Of a DNA stretch of 64,000 nucleotides, positions 36,188 to 45,867 are shown one piece after another. Each line of letters starts with the position of its first letter. Positions within the stretch are counted from its first letter, which is position 1. The notes beneath the pieces were generated by a model. The model was given only the letters and a program-made list of their open reading frames with translations, searched no databases and had not been told where the DNA came from. This DNA is from Betaproteobacteria bacterium HGW-Betaproteobacteria-22 (GTDB lineage: Bacteria > Pseudomonadota > Gammaproteobacteria > Burkholderiales > Methylophilaceae). The stretch lies in assembly GCA_002842285.1 (NCBI GenBank), contig PHCJ01000005.1:1-64000 (forward strand), read 5' to 3'. Made by a program: the position numbers and the translations under genes.

Positions 36188-37831
36188 TTAAGGTGAATCA
36201 GCGTCAGGAATTGAGAGTAAAACATCCACGTCTTTACTTTCAACAATTGCGCCCGTCAACAAACTGAGGCCCTGGTGTGCCTGATGAAAGTTGTGACAAG
36301 ACATGCAGTTGCTGGCGATGCGCTTATGCTTAGGTTTGTTTCCTGAGTGGCATAACAGGCAAGACTGTTTATCCGGGATTGCAATATCAGCACTTGATTG
36401 TGAGTCTTCAATCTTGTGACAGGATGTGCACTGCTGTGTGCGGTGTGCCGCGTGGTTGAATTGTGCTTTGGTGAACCAGTCAACATTGAGCCACAGTGGC
36501 ATAATGCGCCATGTAAGGCCTTCTTTCTGCGGGTTTTTTTCAATTTCATGGCAGTAGGCGCAACCGTTTTCTTTCAGGCTATCCGAGTAGCGGTCAAACG
36601 CTTTAGGCGCGTAGAGCTTTAATGTATTAAATACTTGTTGCTCATTACCATGAGGTACCTTAAGTGGATTTTCTTTATCACCCAGTTCCAGCAGGTTGGC
36701 ATGGCAAGTGATGCAGTTTGTTTTAAAGGATAATGGCTTAAATCGCATTTTCTTGCCTTCGGGTTGGTGGCAACTGGTGCAGCTGAGTTCGCGCACGTCC
36801 ATCATGCCATTGGGTCCTTGCACTTTGCCTACATGTTGATCATGCGGAAAAATCAGTCCAGATTGTTCAACCGCGCGTGCTTTATCTGATTGTGCAATGC
36901 GTTCTATATCCGTTGGGTTGGGGCCGGTTTTGATGCTAAGCTTGAATTCAGGGTGTTTTTTCTCGAAGTCAGTGATGTTAGGCAAGGTGCTTTCGTGGTT
37001 GATGTCTTTGATTTTTCCGTGGCACTTAATGCACATGGCATTATCCTGCTTGGCGAGCGGATGCGGCGATTTATGCTCCTGGTGGCACTCTGCACAGCGC
37101 ATGCTGCCGATAAAGCGGTGTGCTGCCTTTAAGGCGCGCGCCTGCAAGTCCGGGTCGGCAAGATGCGGTGCAATATCCTGATGGCATGTCATGCAGGCTT
37201 TATCTGTGACTTTTTCAAATGGGGTTTGGTGGCAATTCACACATTGCGAACCAAATTGACGATGCGATGCTGACATACGCCCGGGACTCCACACGCGGTC
37301 AAAGCCGTAGGGGAGTTCAGCCATTTTTGTGTGTAGCTCAGGTATGAGGTTTTGCATGAGAGGCAGCACTAGAAATATCAGTGCAACCAGCGCGGCAAGC
37401 CATACTGACAAATGCCATTTAACTTCAAATGCTTTTGGCAAAGGGGCATGTGTGCGTGTCTTAAGGTCCTGGTAGTCATCGGGCAGCTGGTTGGCGAGCA
37501 TTAATGAAATCGAGAGGTTCACATCCGGCGGTGCAGGTTCTACATTGAGCTGATAAGGCCCAATCATGACCTGCTTGCCCTGACTTAACGCAATGTTCTG
37601 TAATATTGCGCCATTCACCTCAAGTTCACCATTGACGCTGACTAAATATATCTGCCCGTCATCTAACTCCTTGATGACGGCATGGTGCATGGCAATGCGC
37701 GGGTCAGCCAAGTGTATACTGCTTTCGGTGCCGCGGCCGATAGTGAGCTCAGTCGAGCTGAGCGTGCGGTAACTGCGCGCGGGAATGCCGCGAGAATTTT
37801 GTGTTATTTTTATAAGTAAACAATTAATCAT
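36188..37831 (-). CDS. FHA domain-decaheme cytochrome c fusion protein
   Basis: This 547-residue protein has an N-terminal FHA domain (about 20-98: LTIGRGTESSIHLADPRI, then MHHAVIKELDDG, then MIGPYQLNV), one membrane helix (about 145-165: WLAALVALIFLVLPLM) and a periplasmic region with ten CxxCH heme-binding motifs (CVNCH, CMTCH, CAECH, CIKCH, CTSCH, CITCH, CAYCH, CTSCH, CLLCH, CMSCH). The FHA domain would lie in the cytoplasm and bind phosphothreonine, linking phospho-signalling to a multiheme electron carrier. Neighbours are the cytochrome b-like protein and the FAD/4Fe-4S fusion upstream, and mqo downstream. Confidence 0.9.
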   Translation of the reverse strand: MINCLLIKITQNSRGIPARSYRTLSSTELTIGRGTESSIHLADPRIAMHHAVIKELDDGQIYLVSVNGELEVNGAILQNIALSQGKQVMIGPYQLNVEPAPPDVNLSISLMLANQLPDDYQDLKTRTHAPLPKAFEVKWHLSVWLAALVALIFLVLPLMQNLIPELHTKMAELPYGFDRVWSPGRMSASHRQFGSQCVNCHQTPFEKVTDKACMTCHQDIAPHLADPDLQARALKAAHRFIGSMRCAECHQEHKSPHPLAKQDNAMCIKCHGKIKDINHESTLPNITDFEKKHPEFKLSIKTGPNPTDIERIAQSDKARAVEQSGLIFPHDQHVGKVQGPNGMMDVRELSCTSCHQPEGKKMRFKPLSFKTNCITCHANLLELGDKENPLKVPHGNEQQVFNTLKLYAPKAFDRYSDSLKENGCAYCHEIEKNPQKEGLTWRIMPLWLNVDWFTKAQFNHAAHRTQQCTSCHKIEDSQSSADIAIPDKQSCLLCHSGNKPKHKRIASNCMSCHNFHQAHQGLSLLTGAIVESKDVDVLLSIPDADSP

Positions 37832-37890
37832 TGAGCGTTTTCAGTGGGTTAGATTTTATGCGGGGCGCTGTGCTTCGCATCATGCTCACT

Positions 37891-38721
37891 TTACCAATAG
37901 ACAAAGACAGAAATAATATGTGCAGCCATAGCCACTAACAATGCGACGGTAAAAGGCACATGCAGATAGAGCCATATGCCTAAACGTGCGCGATACATTA
38001 AATCTTGCCTTGCTCGCCTGACCAGTGACTCACGGCGCACCATGATGGAATATAGTTCACGGTAGAGCTTGCGCTGATCTGCAGACACCTGGCTGCCCAG
38101 GGCTGTTAGCTCTTTCACAGCCATTGCCGAAGGGCAGTCGGGCTGAAAACCTCGCAACTGATCCAGGAGCCCCAGGCCGATTGATGTTTCACGACAGGCG
38201 CGCAATACGGTATTGTTAATATCATCAGGCATGAGAAGGGCGATTTGACGGGCTAACTTATCAGCTTCGGCGATTCGCAGCAAAACGCCATCCAGGCTTT
38301 CTTCTCCCATATTTTCTGTCATCTGGCGCGGATAGATCATGTAGGTGTAGTTGCCAAAAAAACCACTAGCGACCACAATCAGTAAGAATCCATACGCAAT
38401 AGTGTGCACGTTAAAGCCAAAATTAAATCCACTATGCAATGTGACCAGTACGGTTAATGCGGTACCCAGGTAGATATGTGCCGACAGCCAGCCTTGCGTT
38501 GCGCCTGTACCGCGATAACGACGTTTGCGAATGCCGTACCATGTCATCCACAGCACCATCAATGCGGAAATAGTACCTAACGTGTAGCCGTACCAACTGC
38601 CCCCATAGTGACCCACGGTAGGCTCAAAGACAAGAAAAGCGGCAAAGGCAATCAGAATGACAATCACTGCCAACTTGAAATAGCGATAGTTTTTATAGTC
38701 AAAGATATTGCTATGCTGCAT
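37891..38721 (-). CDS. Membrane cytochrome b-like protein
   Basis: This 276-residue protein has about five membrane helices. Candidate heme-binding histidines occur as pairs in SAHIYLGTALTVLVTLHSGF and YLHVPFTVALLVAMAAHIIS, with roughly 13-residue spacing typical of bis-histidine ligation within a helix. A soluble helical loop of about 80 residues lies between helices 4 and 5. It probably passes electrons between the cytoplasmic FAD/4Fe-4S protein (next gene upstream) and the periplasmic decaheme protein (next gene downstream). The direction is unknown. Confidence 0.75.
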   Translation of the reverse strand: MQHSNIFDYKNYRYFKLAVIVILIAFAAFLVFEPTVGHYGGSWYGYTLGTISALMVLWMTWYGIRKRRYRGTGATQGWLSAHIYLGTALTVLVTLHSGFNFGFNVHTIAYGFLLIVVASGFFGNYTYMIYPRQMTENMGEESLDGVLLRIAEADKLARQIALLMPDDINNTVLRACRETSIGLGLLDQLRGFQPDCPSAMAVKELTALGSQVSADQRKLYRELYSIMVRRESLVRRARQDLMYRARLGIWLYLHVPFTVALLVAMAAHIISVFVYW

Positions 38722-38749
38722 GAATGATTCTTTCTGGCCTTTAGGTTAG

Positions 38750-41221
38750 CTAGTCTTCATTAACGCCGAGCAGGCTGGGCTCATCTGTATTGCCGCTGGC
38801 GTAACCTAACAGCTGTTCCGGGTTGACACGCAATGCCGCTCCCACCGGGCACGCTCGTACGCACAACGGGCCATCGGCAATATCTTTACACATGTCGCAC
38901 TTAACAGCCACTTTGCTGGCATTTTTTGCTGGCGCCTGCTTAGGCTTAATACCCAGCAGCATTTGCCATAAACTTTGTTCAGGCTGATCTTGAATGACTG
39001 CCATTTGAATAACATCATAAGGGCAGTTCTGCTGGCAATTGCCACAGCCTATGCAACTGTCATCGATATATACCTCACCATGCGGCGCACGATGGATAGC
39101 ATCGGGCGGACAATCTTTCATGCAATGTGGATGCTCGCAGTGACGACACGACGTAGGCACACGAATATTGGCATAAATTGGACCGGTGTCGCGGTCTAGA
39201 CGCGAAGTGCCGCCATGCGTGTCTGCACAGGCCTGCTCGCAATGATTACAGCGCACACAGAGGGATTCATCAATCAGCAGCACATCGGTAGCTTCGCCCA
39301 CCCCCTGCTGTATCAAAAACGAGATCAGGCTCGATTGCGAAGATTGTGCCGAAAACCTGTTATTGCTTTCTGATGATGACTCTATCTGCTGGCGCTTTTC
39401 CTGCTCCTGCAAGTGCTGCAAATAACGCGCATCGAGGGTGGAACGCACCTCAGGGTTGCGCGCGATGATGTCCTGCATGCGCGCAGTATCAATCAAAATC
39501 GCTTCTGTTGCAATGGCGGCGGTTACGGTGGCGTATCTGGGCTCACCTGAAATAAGTGACATTTCCCCCACATAATTACCCGCAGCTACATAAAACAATA
39601 CCACCTCACGTCCAGCCATTATGCGTGAGACAGTGACAGAGCCGCGCCGTATCAGATACAGGCCATCGGCAGCATCCCCCTCGCGGAATAACACTTCACC
39701 TGCAGAGAATTCTTTGATGATTGCATTTTGGGCAAGATTGTCGAGGTCATCCTTACTGAGTGTAAGCCCGATGCAGGCATGAATCACACGTTTAATCGCC
39801 ACGTCATCAAGCGCTTTACGCATTGCCTGCACTGAATTAATCAGCTTGAGCATGAAGCGTCTTGGGGTTTCAATGAGGGCGCAATGCGTTTTTGCGCGCA
39901 CCGTTGCAATGCGGCGGCGGCCGGAGAGCAATCCCATTTCACCAAAGAATTCGCCGCTTCTAAAGGTGTCGTCCGGAATATCATCTTCATCGATGAGCAT
40001 TTCCAGTTCACCCTCAATGACAAAAAAGAACGAGGTGCTGTAATCGTTACGCTCAAAAATAATATCATCAGGCGCCGGCAATAAAATATTGCTTTCCAAT
40101 ATCAATTCCCTGAGTTGCAGAGTATTGAGCAGCCTGAGCAAAGGTACGCTACGCTTGATTTTATCTAACACATCCTCAATGCTGCGGTCGGAGCAAAAGC
40201 TGGCAAATTTCTCACGCAATAGCGCCGTATCGGCAGCCTCAACCGGGTTGCCGAGAATGTGCTCGATGACTTCATAGCCCTGATTAATGCCTTGTTTAAT
40301 CAAAGGGTAACCAGCAAGCGCGCCTATGATATATAAACCCGGTACGTTAGACTCGTATTGCGAACTGAGCACCGGGAGTGCGGCCAAATCGGCGGTAGGG
40401 AACGCGATGCCAAAGCTCTCAAGCAAGGGGCGGGAGGGCAGTGCCCCCAAGCGCGCAATAACACGGTGGCAGGGGATGCGTTCAACGCCTTTGGGCGTAT
40501 CTGCAAATAAAGTAATGGGGAATTCACCATCTGCATTGGCCTCGATTGAAATCGGGCGGGTTTGCAGCAGCCAATCGAGGGTGTTTTTCTGCTTAGCTTC
40601 AGTGAGCTGGATTAAGTTGTTTTCTTTACAGTTACTAAAATCTTCTGCGCGGTTTAGAATGATTACCTGGTTATGCGGCGTCAGTGCCAATGCATTTTCT
40701 ACGCCTGTGTCACCACCACCGACCACGACGATAGTTTCATTATGGTAAGCATCAGGATCATCCAGCTGATATTGAATCTGCGGCAAATCGCCGCCTGGGA
40801 TATCTAGTTTGCGCAAATTACCTTGTACACCGATTGCCAGCACAACATTATCTGCCGATAAGATGCTGCCATCACTCAGTGTCACTTGCAGCCTGCCAGA
40901 ATTTTTTCTGGGGACTTTGCTGCTAATGCCTGTTACCTTGGCACCATAACGCACGTTGATTTTGTAATCAACGATGACCTTTTCCCAAGTTGCGAGTATG
41001 TTCTCACGCAGGGATGCAGAAAAAGGCAGCGGACTGCGCAAGGGAAGGCCGCGAGGTTCCGCCATCACCAATTTACGGCGCTGGTAATTACGAATTGTGT
41101 TGGCTGGGGCCTCAGAGGCCTCTAGCAACAGATAAGATAACTTCTGCTCTGCAGCACGTGCTGCCGCAGAAAGTCCACTAGGGCCTGCGCCGACAATAAT
41201 AATTTGATAGTGGTTACGCAT
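38750..41221 (-). CDS. FAD oxidoreductase-cyclic nucleotide-binding-4Fe-4S ferredoxin fusion
   Basis: This 823-residue protein has five apparent modules. An FAD/NAD(P)H oxidoreductase (1-330) carries IIIVGAGPSGLSAAARAAE and IVVVGGGDTGVENALAL. Two cyclic-nucleotide-binding domains follow (about 385-480 and 505-600; GEFFGEMGLLSGRRRIATV and GNYVGEMSLISGEPRYATV). The DmsB/NrfC-type iron-sulfur region near the C-terminus has four Cys clusters (CVRCNHCEQAC, CRHCEHPHCMKDCP, CIGCGNCQQNCP, CDMCKD...CVRACP). It looks like a cytoplasmic entry or exit module for the heme proteins encoded downstream. The EMGLLSGRRRIA segments keep the phosphate-binding pattern, so ligand control is plausible. Confidence 0.88.
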   Translation of the reverse strand: MRNHYQIIIVGAGPSGLSAAARAAEQKLSYLLLEASEAPANTIRNYQRRKLVMAEPRGLPLRSPLPFSASLRENILATWEKVIVDYKINVRYGAKVTGISSKVPRKNSGRLQVTLSDGSILSADNVVLAIGVQGNLRKLDIPGGDLPQIQYQLDDPDAYHNETIVVVGGGDTGVENALALTPHNQVIILNRAEDFSNCKENNLIQLTEAKQKNTLDWLLQTRPISIEANADGEFPITLFADTPKGVERIPCHRVIARLGALPSRPLLESFGIAFPTADLAALPVLSSQYESNVPGLYIIGALAGYPLIKQGINQGYEVIEHILGNPVEAADTALLREKFASFCSDRSIEDVLDKIKRSVPLLRLLNTLQLRELILESNILLPAPDDIIFERNDYSTSFFFVIEGELEMLIDEDDIPDDTFRSGEFFGEMGLLSGRRRIATVRAKTHCALIETPRRFMLKLINSVQAMRKALDDVAIKRVIHACIGLTLSKDDLDNLAQNAIIKEFSAGEVLFREGDAADGLYLIRRGSVTVSRIMAGREVVLFYVAAGNYVGEMSLISGEPRYATVTAAIATEAILIDTARMQDIIARNPEVRSTLDARYLQHLQEQEKRQQIESSSESNNRFSAQSSQSSLISFLIQQGVGEATDVLLIDESLCVRCNHCEQACADTHGGTSRLDRDTGPIYANIRVPTSCRHCEHPHCMKDCPPDAIHRAPHGEVYIDDSCIGCGNCQQNCPYDVIQMAVIQDQPEQSLWQMLLGIKPKQAPAKNASKVAVKCDMCKDIADGPLCVRACPVGAALRVNPEQLLGYASGNTDEPSLLGVNED

Positions 41222-41303
41222 GCGGGCTTTAGTTAACGATACTCACAAAACAATTTTTTGTATGGAGCTCAATTATAAGTGATATTGCGCCATCTTCACC
41301 GGG

Positions 41304-42149
41304 TCACAGGCTGGTTACTGACAATAAATCCAGACTCATTAACATTTTTAGGCTCAACATGAAAAGTAGTAAGGCAAATATTTTCTTAATGGTGTTTACG
41401 GGGAGTTTTTTTGTGAGATTTGCGCCGACAGGCGCAGTCAAAACGCTCGCCATCGCAATCAGAAAAACCGCTGGCGGATGAATAAATCCGAATACAAAGG
41501 GGATGTTTGATTCCGCCTGCGACCAGCCGTTAAGCAAATAACCCAGACTGCCAGCCACAGATAATGGAAAGCCGACCGCAGCCGAGGTGCCAATTGCTTT
41601 TTTGATATCGATGCCACGCCAGCTTAAATAAGGCACAGTGAGCGAGCCACCCCCGATAGACACCAAGGCTGATATTGCACCTATGATTAAAGAAGCGATC
41701 AACAGCTCAAATCGATGCGCCATATTTTGAGCGGTAAAGTGTATCTTTGAATTTGGCGTGGCCTGCAATTTAAACAGCATTTGTACGGAAACATAGGCCA
41801 TAAAACAGGAAAAAAATATTGCTAGAACTTTAAAGCTCACCATGGCTGCTATGAATGTTGCAGCAAAAGTGCCGATGACGATACCTGGCGCCATGTATTT
41901 CACGAAAGACCAATCCACTGCACCATTGGCATGATGCGCTCGAAAGCTGGCAAATGATGTAAATGCGATGCATGCCATGGATGTACCCAGTGCAATATGT
42001 ACGACACTTTCAATCGGCACATGCTGACTTAAAAAAATGGTGGTGAGCACAGGGACTAATATGCCGCCACCGCCAATGCCCAACAAGCCTGCCATTAAGC
42101 CGACAACAGCCCCTAGTGATAAAAACATCAAAATTAATGTAATGCTCAT
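41304..42149 (-). CDS. TauE/SafE-family membrane transporter
   Basis: This 281-residue protein has eight or so membrane helices and the TauE/SafE signature repeats (GLLGIGGGGILVPVLTTIF and ALVSIGGGSLTVPYLSWRG), an internal duplication of the family. Members export sulfite, sulfoacetate or other small organosulfur or carboxylate anions. The substrate cannot be told from the sequence. It is separated by 82 bases from the redox operon downstream and by 29 bases from the signalling gene upstream. Confidence 0.85.
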   Translation of the reverse strand: MSITLILMFLSLGAVVGLMAGLLGIGGGGILVPVLTTIFLSQHVPIESVVHIALGTSMACIAFTSFASFRAHHANGAVDWSFVKYMAPGIVIGTFAATFIAAMVSFKVLAIFFSCFMAYVSVQMLFKLQATPNSKIHFTAQNMAHRFELLIASLIIGAISALVSIGGGSLTVPYLSWRGIDIKKAIGTSAAVGFPLSVAGSLGYLLNGWSQAESNIPFVFGFIHPPAVFLIAMASVLTAPVGANLTKKLPVNTIKKIFALLLFMLSLKMLMSLDLLSVTSL

Positions 42150-42178
42150 CTTTAATCTATCATTAACTTGACTAGCGA

Positions 42179-45100
42179 CTAATTGCTTTGTGCAAGCAGT
42201 AGTGGCAGAAGTTCTTCTGCAGGCAACGGTTTACTGAAGAAGTAACCTTGAATCTCGTCACAACCATTTTGTTTCAGAAAAGTCAGTTGATCCTGGGTTT
42301 CGACGCCCTCAGCAATGGTTTTGAAGCCGAGGCTTTTAGCCATGCCGATGATAGCAATGACAATGGCTGCATCTTCGGCATTGTTTCTTAAATCATGTAT
42401 GAATGACTGGTCAATCTTGAGTTTGTCAATTTTGAAACGCTTTAAATAACTGAGTGAAGAATAACCTGTACCAAAATCATCTATCGAGAGCCTGACGCCT
42501 AACTGGTCGAGTTCATTTAATACGTCTATCGTGCGCTGTGAGTCTTCCATCGCTATACCTTCGGTCATCTCCAGTTCGAGCATGTCTGGCGCCAGCTTGG
42601 TAGTGCGCAGTGCTTGGCTTACGCTCAAGTAGAGTGTATCTTGCCTGAATTGCACGACGGATAGATTGACTGCCACCGGCACGATGGCAAGCCCTTGTGC
42701 TTGCCATAATGCTAATTGCTGCAATGCGGTGAGAAGTACCCAGTCACCGATTTCTGCAATCAGCCCGCTTTCCTCGGCAATCGGAATAAAACGATTGGGG
42801 GGAATGAGCCCTTTTTGAGGGTGCTGCCAGCGAATAAGCGCTTCCATCCCTATCATGTTTGAGGTTTTTGCATCAAATTGTGGCTGGTAATGTAAGATTA
42901 ACTCGTTATTTTCCAAGGCATGCCGCAAATCATTTTCAATTTGCAGCATTTCGTTGGCTTGTTCATGCATCTGCTGTGCAAAAAATTGAAAATTATTGCG
43001 GCCGGCTTTCTTGGCTCTAAATAATGCAGCATCGGCAGACTGTGATAGCTGCTCGAAGGTTTTACCATCCTGTGGATACTCGGCAATACCGATGCTGGCA
43101 GTCATTGTGATGCGCTGGCCATCATGGTTAAACGGTCGGGAAATAGTGTTTAACAGGTTCTGTGCAATATGTGCCGCAGCCTCTGCATCACAATGAGGGA
43201 GTAGCAACACAAATTCATCACCACCTTGGCGGCTGAGCGTGTCTTCAGGTTTGATTGCGTCCTGCAGACGCGTTGAAAGTGCTTTAAGCAGCTGATCGCC
43301 AGCTGTGGGGCCCAATGATTCATTTACAATTTTAAAACGGTCAAGGTCAAGGTACATGAGCACGGCATGGCTTTGAGTGCGTTTGGCCATAGCCAGCACT
43401 GACTCACTGCGGTCTGCCAACAGGCTGCGGTTGGGTAGTTTGGTTAACGGGTCGAAATTACTCAAAAACTGCACCTGCTCATGCGTGTCTTTTAAATCAT
43501 TGCTTAATTGTTTATGCTTGGTTGCCCGATCAAAGTTATCCAAAGCAAAGCTAATGTCACTTGTTATTTCTTTGAATAATGTAATCGCTTCATCATCAAA
43601 GGCATCGACAACGTCATTGTAAATATTCATGACCGCGAATGGCTTATGATTGCGCTGAATAGGAAAGGCCGCTGCAGCATTCCAGTTGTAGCTTTTCACC
43701 TTCTCATGCCATAGCAGCGTCATTTCATCCTGCTTATAGTCATTAATGATCACAATATGATTTTCACGCAACGCAGTGCCTGTCGGGCCTCTGCCCTCAG
43801 GCACAGATGCGTCTGTCGTGATGTTGAGATTATTGACATAATCAACACCGTTGCCATACGCCGCGACCGGCAATATACGCTGACTGGCTGGCTCTAACTG
43901 GCCAATCCAGGCCATTTTCATTCCGCCAAAATCAACCGCACAGCGGCAAACCAGCGGAAATAAATCACGTTCATCCGCCATGCGCACAATTGCCTGGTTA
44001 ATCTCGCTCAGTGCCTGATATAAATGCGTCAAACGCTGCACTTTCTGCTCAGCCTGTTTGCGCTCGGTCAGATCGCGAATGATGACAAAATAACCTTTAT
44101 TATTCACAAGGTTTCTGCAGCTTACTTCTGTAGCCAGATCTGTGCCGTTTTTGCATAGGAAATTCCACTCTTCTAACAGTGAAGTTTCTGATGGAGTGGG
44201 TGTAGGGTGTGGTTCAAATTGAGTGTCATGCGACAAAACTTCTGACAGCTGCATTTGCATTAACTCATGGTAGCTATATCCTAATAAATCCAGAGCCGCA
44301 TTGTTGGCGTCAATAAACTGATGCTGATGGTTTAATATCAGAACGCCATCGCCTGCCTGTTCAAATAATGTCTGATAGCGCCCCTCGGCATACTGTTTCT
44401 GCTTGACTAAAAACCAGGTAAGCAAACTTAACAATAATGTAATTGCCAAGCCTAAACCTGCTAATTGTAAAGACTTATCCAAAGCTAGTAATCGCGCCTC
44501 AAAGGCAGGGGTGCTATTAAATCGTAGTGTCCACTGGCTACCGCCAACCTCTAATCTACGTTCACTTGATAATCCGTTTTTTTCTAGCCCGGGTTTATTT
44601 GAAAATTTTTCAGAATGAAACAATAAAGATTGTGCTGTAAACGGCGGTTCACCTTGATGGATTTCAATATTGACATCCGTGTCAATTTGGCCAGCCAGAC
44701 CAGCCATGAAGTCATTGATGCGAAAAGGCACGTCCACCCAGCCTGTAATCGCATTACGTCTGGCGGCTAATGTTTCTAACGGACTGGTTTCTTTATAAAT
44801 CGGGAGGTAAACCACAAAAGCGTATTGGTCAGCATTATCAGCATCCTGTATTAACCTCAGGCGAGAGGATAGTCTTGGCTGATTTAAATCTCTGGACAAC
44901 TCCATTGCCTGAAAGGCAGAACCAACTGTGAACACATCTAAACCAATTGCTTTAATGTTGTCCTCATCCAGCGGCTCAATCAGTGTAATCGGGGCATATT
45001 GTGTACGAGCACCCTCAGGTTTAATGACATAATCAGAAAACCCCTGGCTATGCATATGCGCTATATGGCGGTCTTTTTCAGCGTGTAAGATGAGCTCAAT

Positions 45101-45430
45101 AAGAGCGATTCCTCTTAGACCATAACGTTGGTCAAGTTTTAGAGCCTCCACATAGCGATGAAACTCTTCCGGATCAACATGCGCAGAGCCATCCACAAAC
45201 CCTTTGACACCGCGCATAATCGTAAAAATAGCATCAAAACGGCTGGCTATGTTATTGGTAGCGACATCTGCAGAAGCCTCTAACGCTACATGCAATTTTT
45301 TAGCATTCTCATGCTGAGCACTACGCCATAAATGATGCGTGATAGCGACACCCGTTAACATCACGACGACGGCTAGCATCCAGGGAAGTAGCTTAGATTC
45401 TTTAATTCCGATGAAAGGCTTATTAAGCAA
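42179..45430 (-). CDS. CHASE-PAS-GAF-GGDEF-EAL signalling protein (c-di-GMP turnover)
   Basis: This 1083-residue membrane protein has an N-terminal membrane helix (15-35), a periplasmic CHASE sensor domain (about 75-300), a second helix near 325-345, PAS (about 350-460), GAF (about 480-640), GGDEF with RQGGDEFVLLL (intact active site) and EAL with MEALIRW and DDFGTGYSSLSYL (intact). Both a cyclase and a phosphodiesterase site are preserved, so the net activity is open. The EAL domain shows the full set of metal-ligand motifs visible to the eye. Confidence 0.93.
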   Translation of the reverse strand: MLNKPFIGIKESKLLPWMLAVVVMLTGVAITHHLWRSAQHENAKKLHVALEASADVATNNIASRFDAIFTIMRGVKGFVDGSAHVDPEEFHRYVEALKLDQRYGLRGIALIELILHAEKDRHIAHMHSQGFSDYVIKPEGARTQYAPITLIEPLDEDNIKAIGLDVFTVGSAFQAMELSRDLNQPRLSSRLRLIQDADNADQYAFVVYLPIYKETSPLETLAARRNAITGWVDVPFRINDFMAGLAGQIDTDVNIEIHQGEPPFTAQSLLFHSEKFSNKPGLEKNGLSSERRLEVGGSQWTLRFNSTPAFEARLLALDKSLQLAGLGLAITLLLSLLTWFLVKQKQYAEGRYQTLFEQAGDGVLILNHQHQFIDANNAALDLLGYSYHELMQMQLSEVLSHDTQFEPHPTPTPSETSLLEEWNFLCKNGTDLATEVSCRNLVNNKGYFVIIRDLTERKQAEQKVQRLTHLYQALSEINQAIVRMADERDLFPLVCRCAVDFGGMKMAWIGQLEPASQRILPVAAYGNGVDYVNNLNITTDASVPEGRGPTGTALRENHIVIINDYKQDEMTLLWHEKVKSYNWNAAAAFPIQRNHKPFAVMNIYNDVVDAFDDEAITLFKEITSDISFALDNFDRATKHKQLSNDLKDTHEQVQFLSNFDPLTKLPNRSLLADRSESVLAMAKRTQSHAVLMYLDLDRFKIVNESLGPTAGDQLLKALSTRLQDAIKPEDTLSRQGGDEFVLLLPHCDAEAAAHIAQNLLNTISRPFNHDGQRITMTASIGIAEYPQDGKTFEQLSQSADAALFRAKKAGRNNFQFFAQQMHEQANEMLQIENDLRHALENNELILHYQPQFDAKTSNMIGMEALIRWQHPQKGLIPPNRFIPIAEESGLIAEIGDWVLLTALQQLALWQAQGLAIVPVAVNLSVVQFRQDTLYLSVSQALRTTKLAPDMLELEMTEGIAMEDSQRTIDVLNELDQLGVRLSIDDFGTGYSSLSYLKRFKIDKLKIDQSFIHDLRNNAEDAAIVIAIIGMAKSLGFKTIAEGVETQDQLTFLKQNGCDEIQGYFFSKPLPAEELLPLLLAQSN

Positions 45431-45867
45431 AATTAATATACGTCAATGAATGGTTTTTTAACTGGTAAATTTTACACTATAACCAGGTGAGAATGGCGGC
45501 TATATTGAGGAAGCGTTGAATAGGATGATAGACTTGCCAAGCAAACTTAATTGAAGTGAGTGGCTTTTAGCACGCCAGCAGGGCATAAAGACGGCAAAGC
45601 AATGTTGACGGGAATAGTAGATGATCTTGGAAATGAAAAAACCAGAACATCATTAAGGATGTGCTGGAATTGATGATGTGTCAGTTCATCAGTGTCTGCT
45701 TATATTTGTGAGGTAATGGGGGATAAAAGCGTAAGTCAAAAAATACTTTCTCAACTCAAAACAACATCACCTTATTCATACCATTAAATGGTATTTTCTT
45801 GGGTGATTCACATTATGCAATATAATAATGCGTTAATAATTAGCAAGAAATTATAGGAAGTATTTTT
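45431..45867. other. Intergenic region upstream of the SDR gene
   Basis: No intact gene is seen. A 36-codon open stretch near 45568-45676 (containing GHKDGKAMLTGIVDDLG) may be a gene scrap. Upstream of 45868 there is an AT-rich region that likely carries the SDR promoter, with ATAGGAAG as its ribosome-binding site. Confidence 0.4.

Noticed and set aside
45568-45676. A short reading frame upstream of the SDR gene
   Set aside because: It lacks a start codon with a ribosome-binding site and has no recognised relative; at most a gene scrap.
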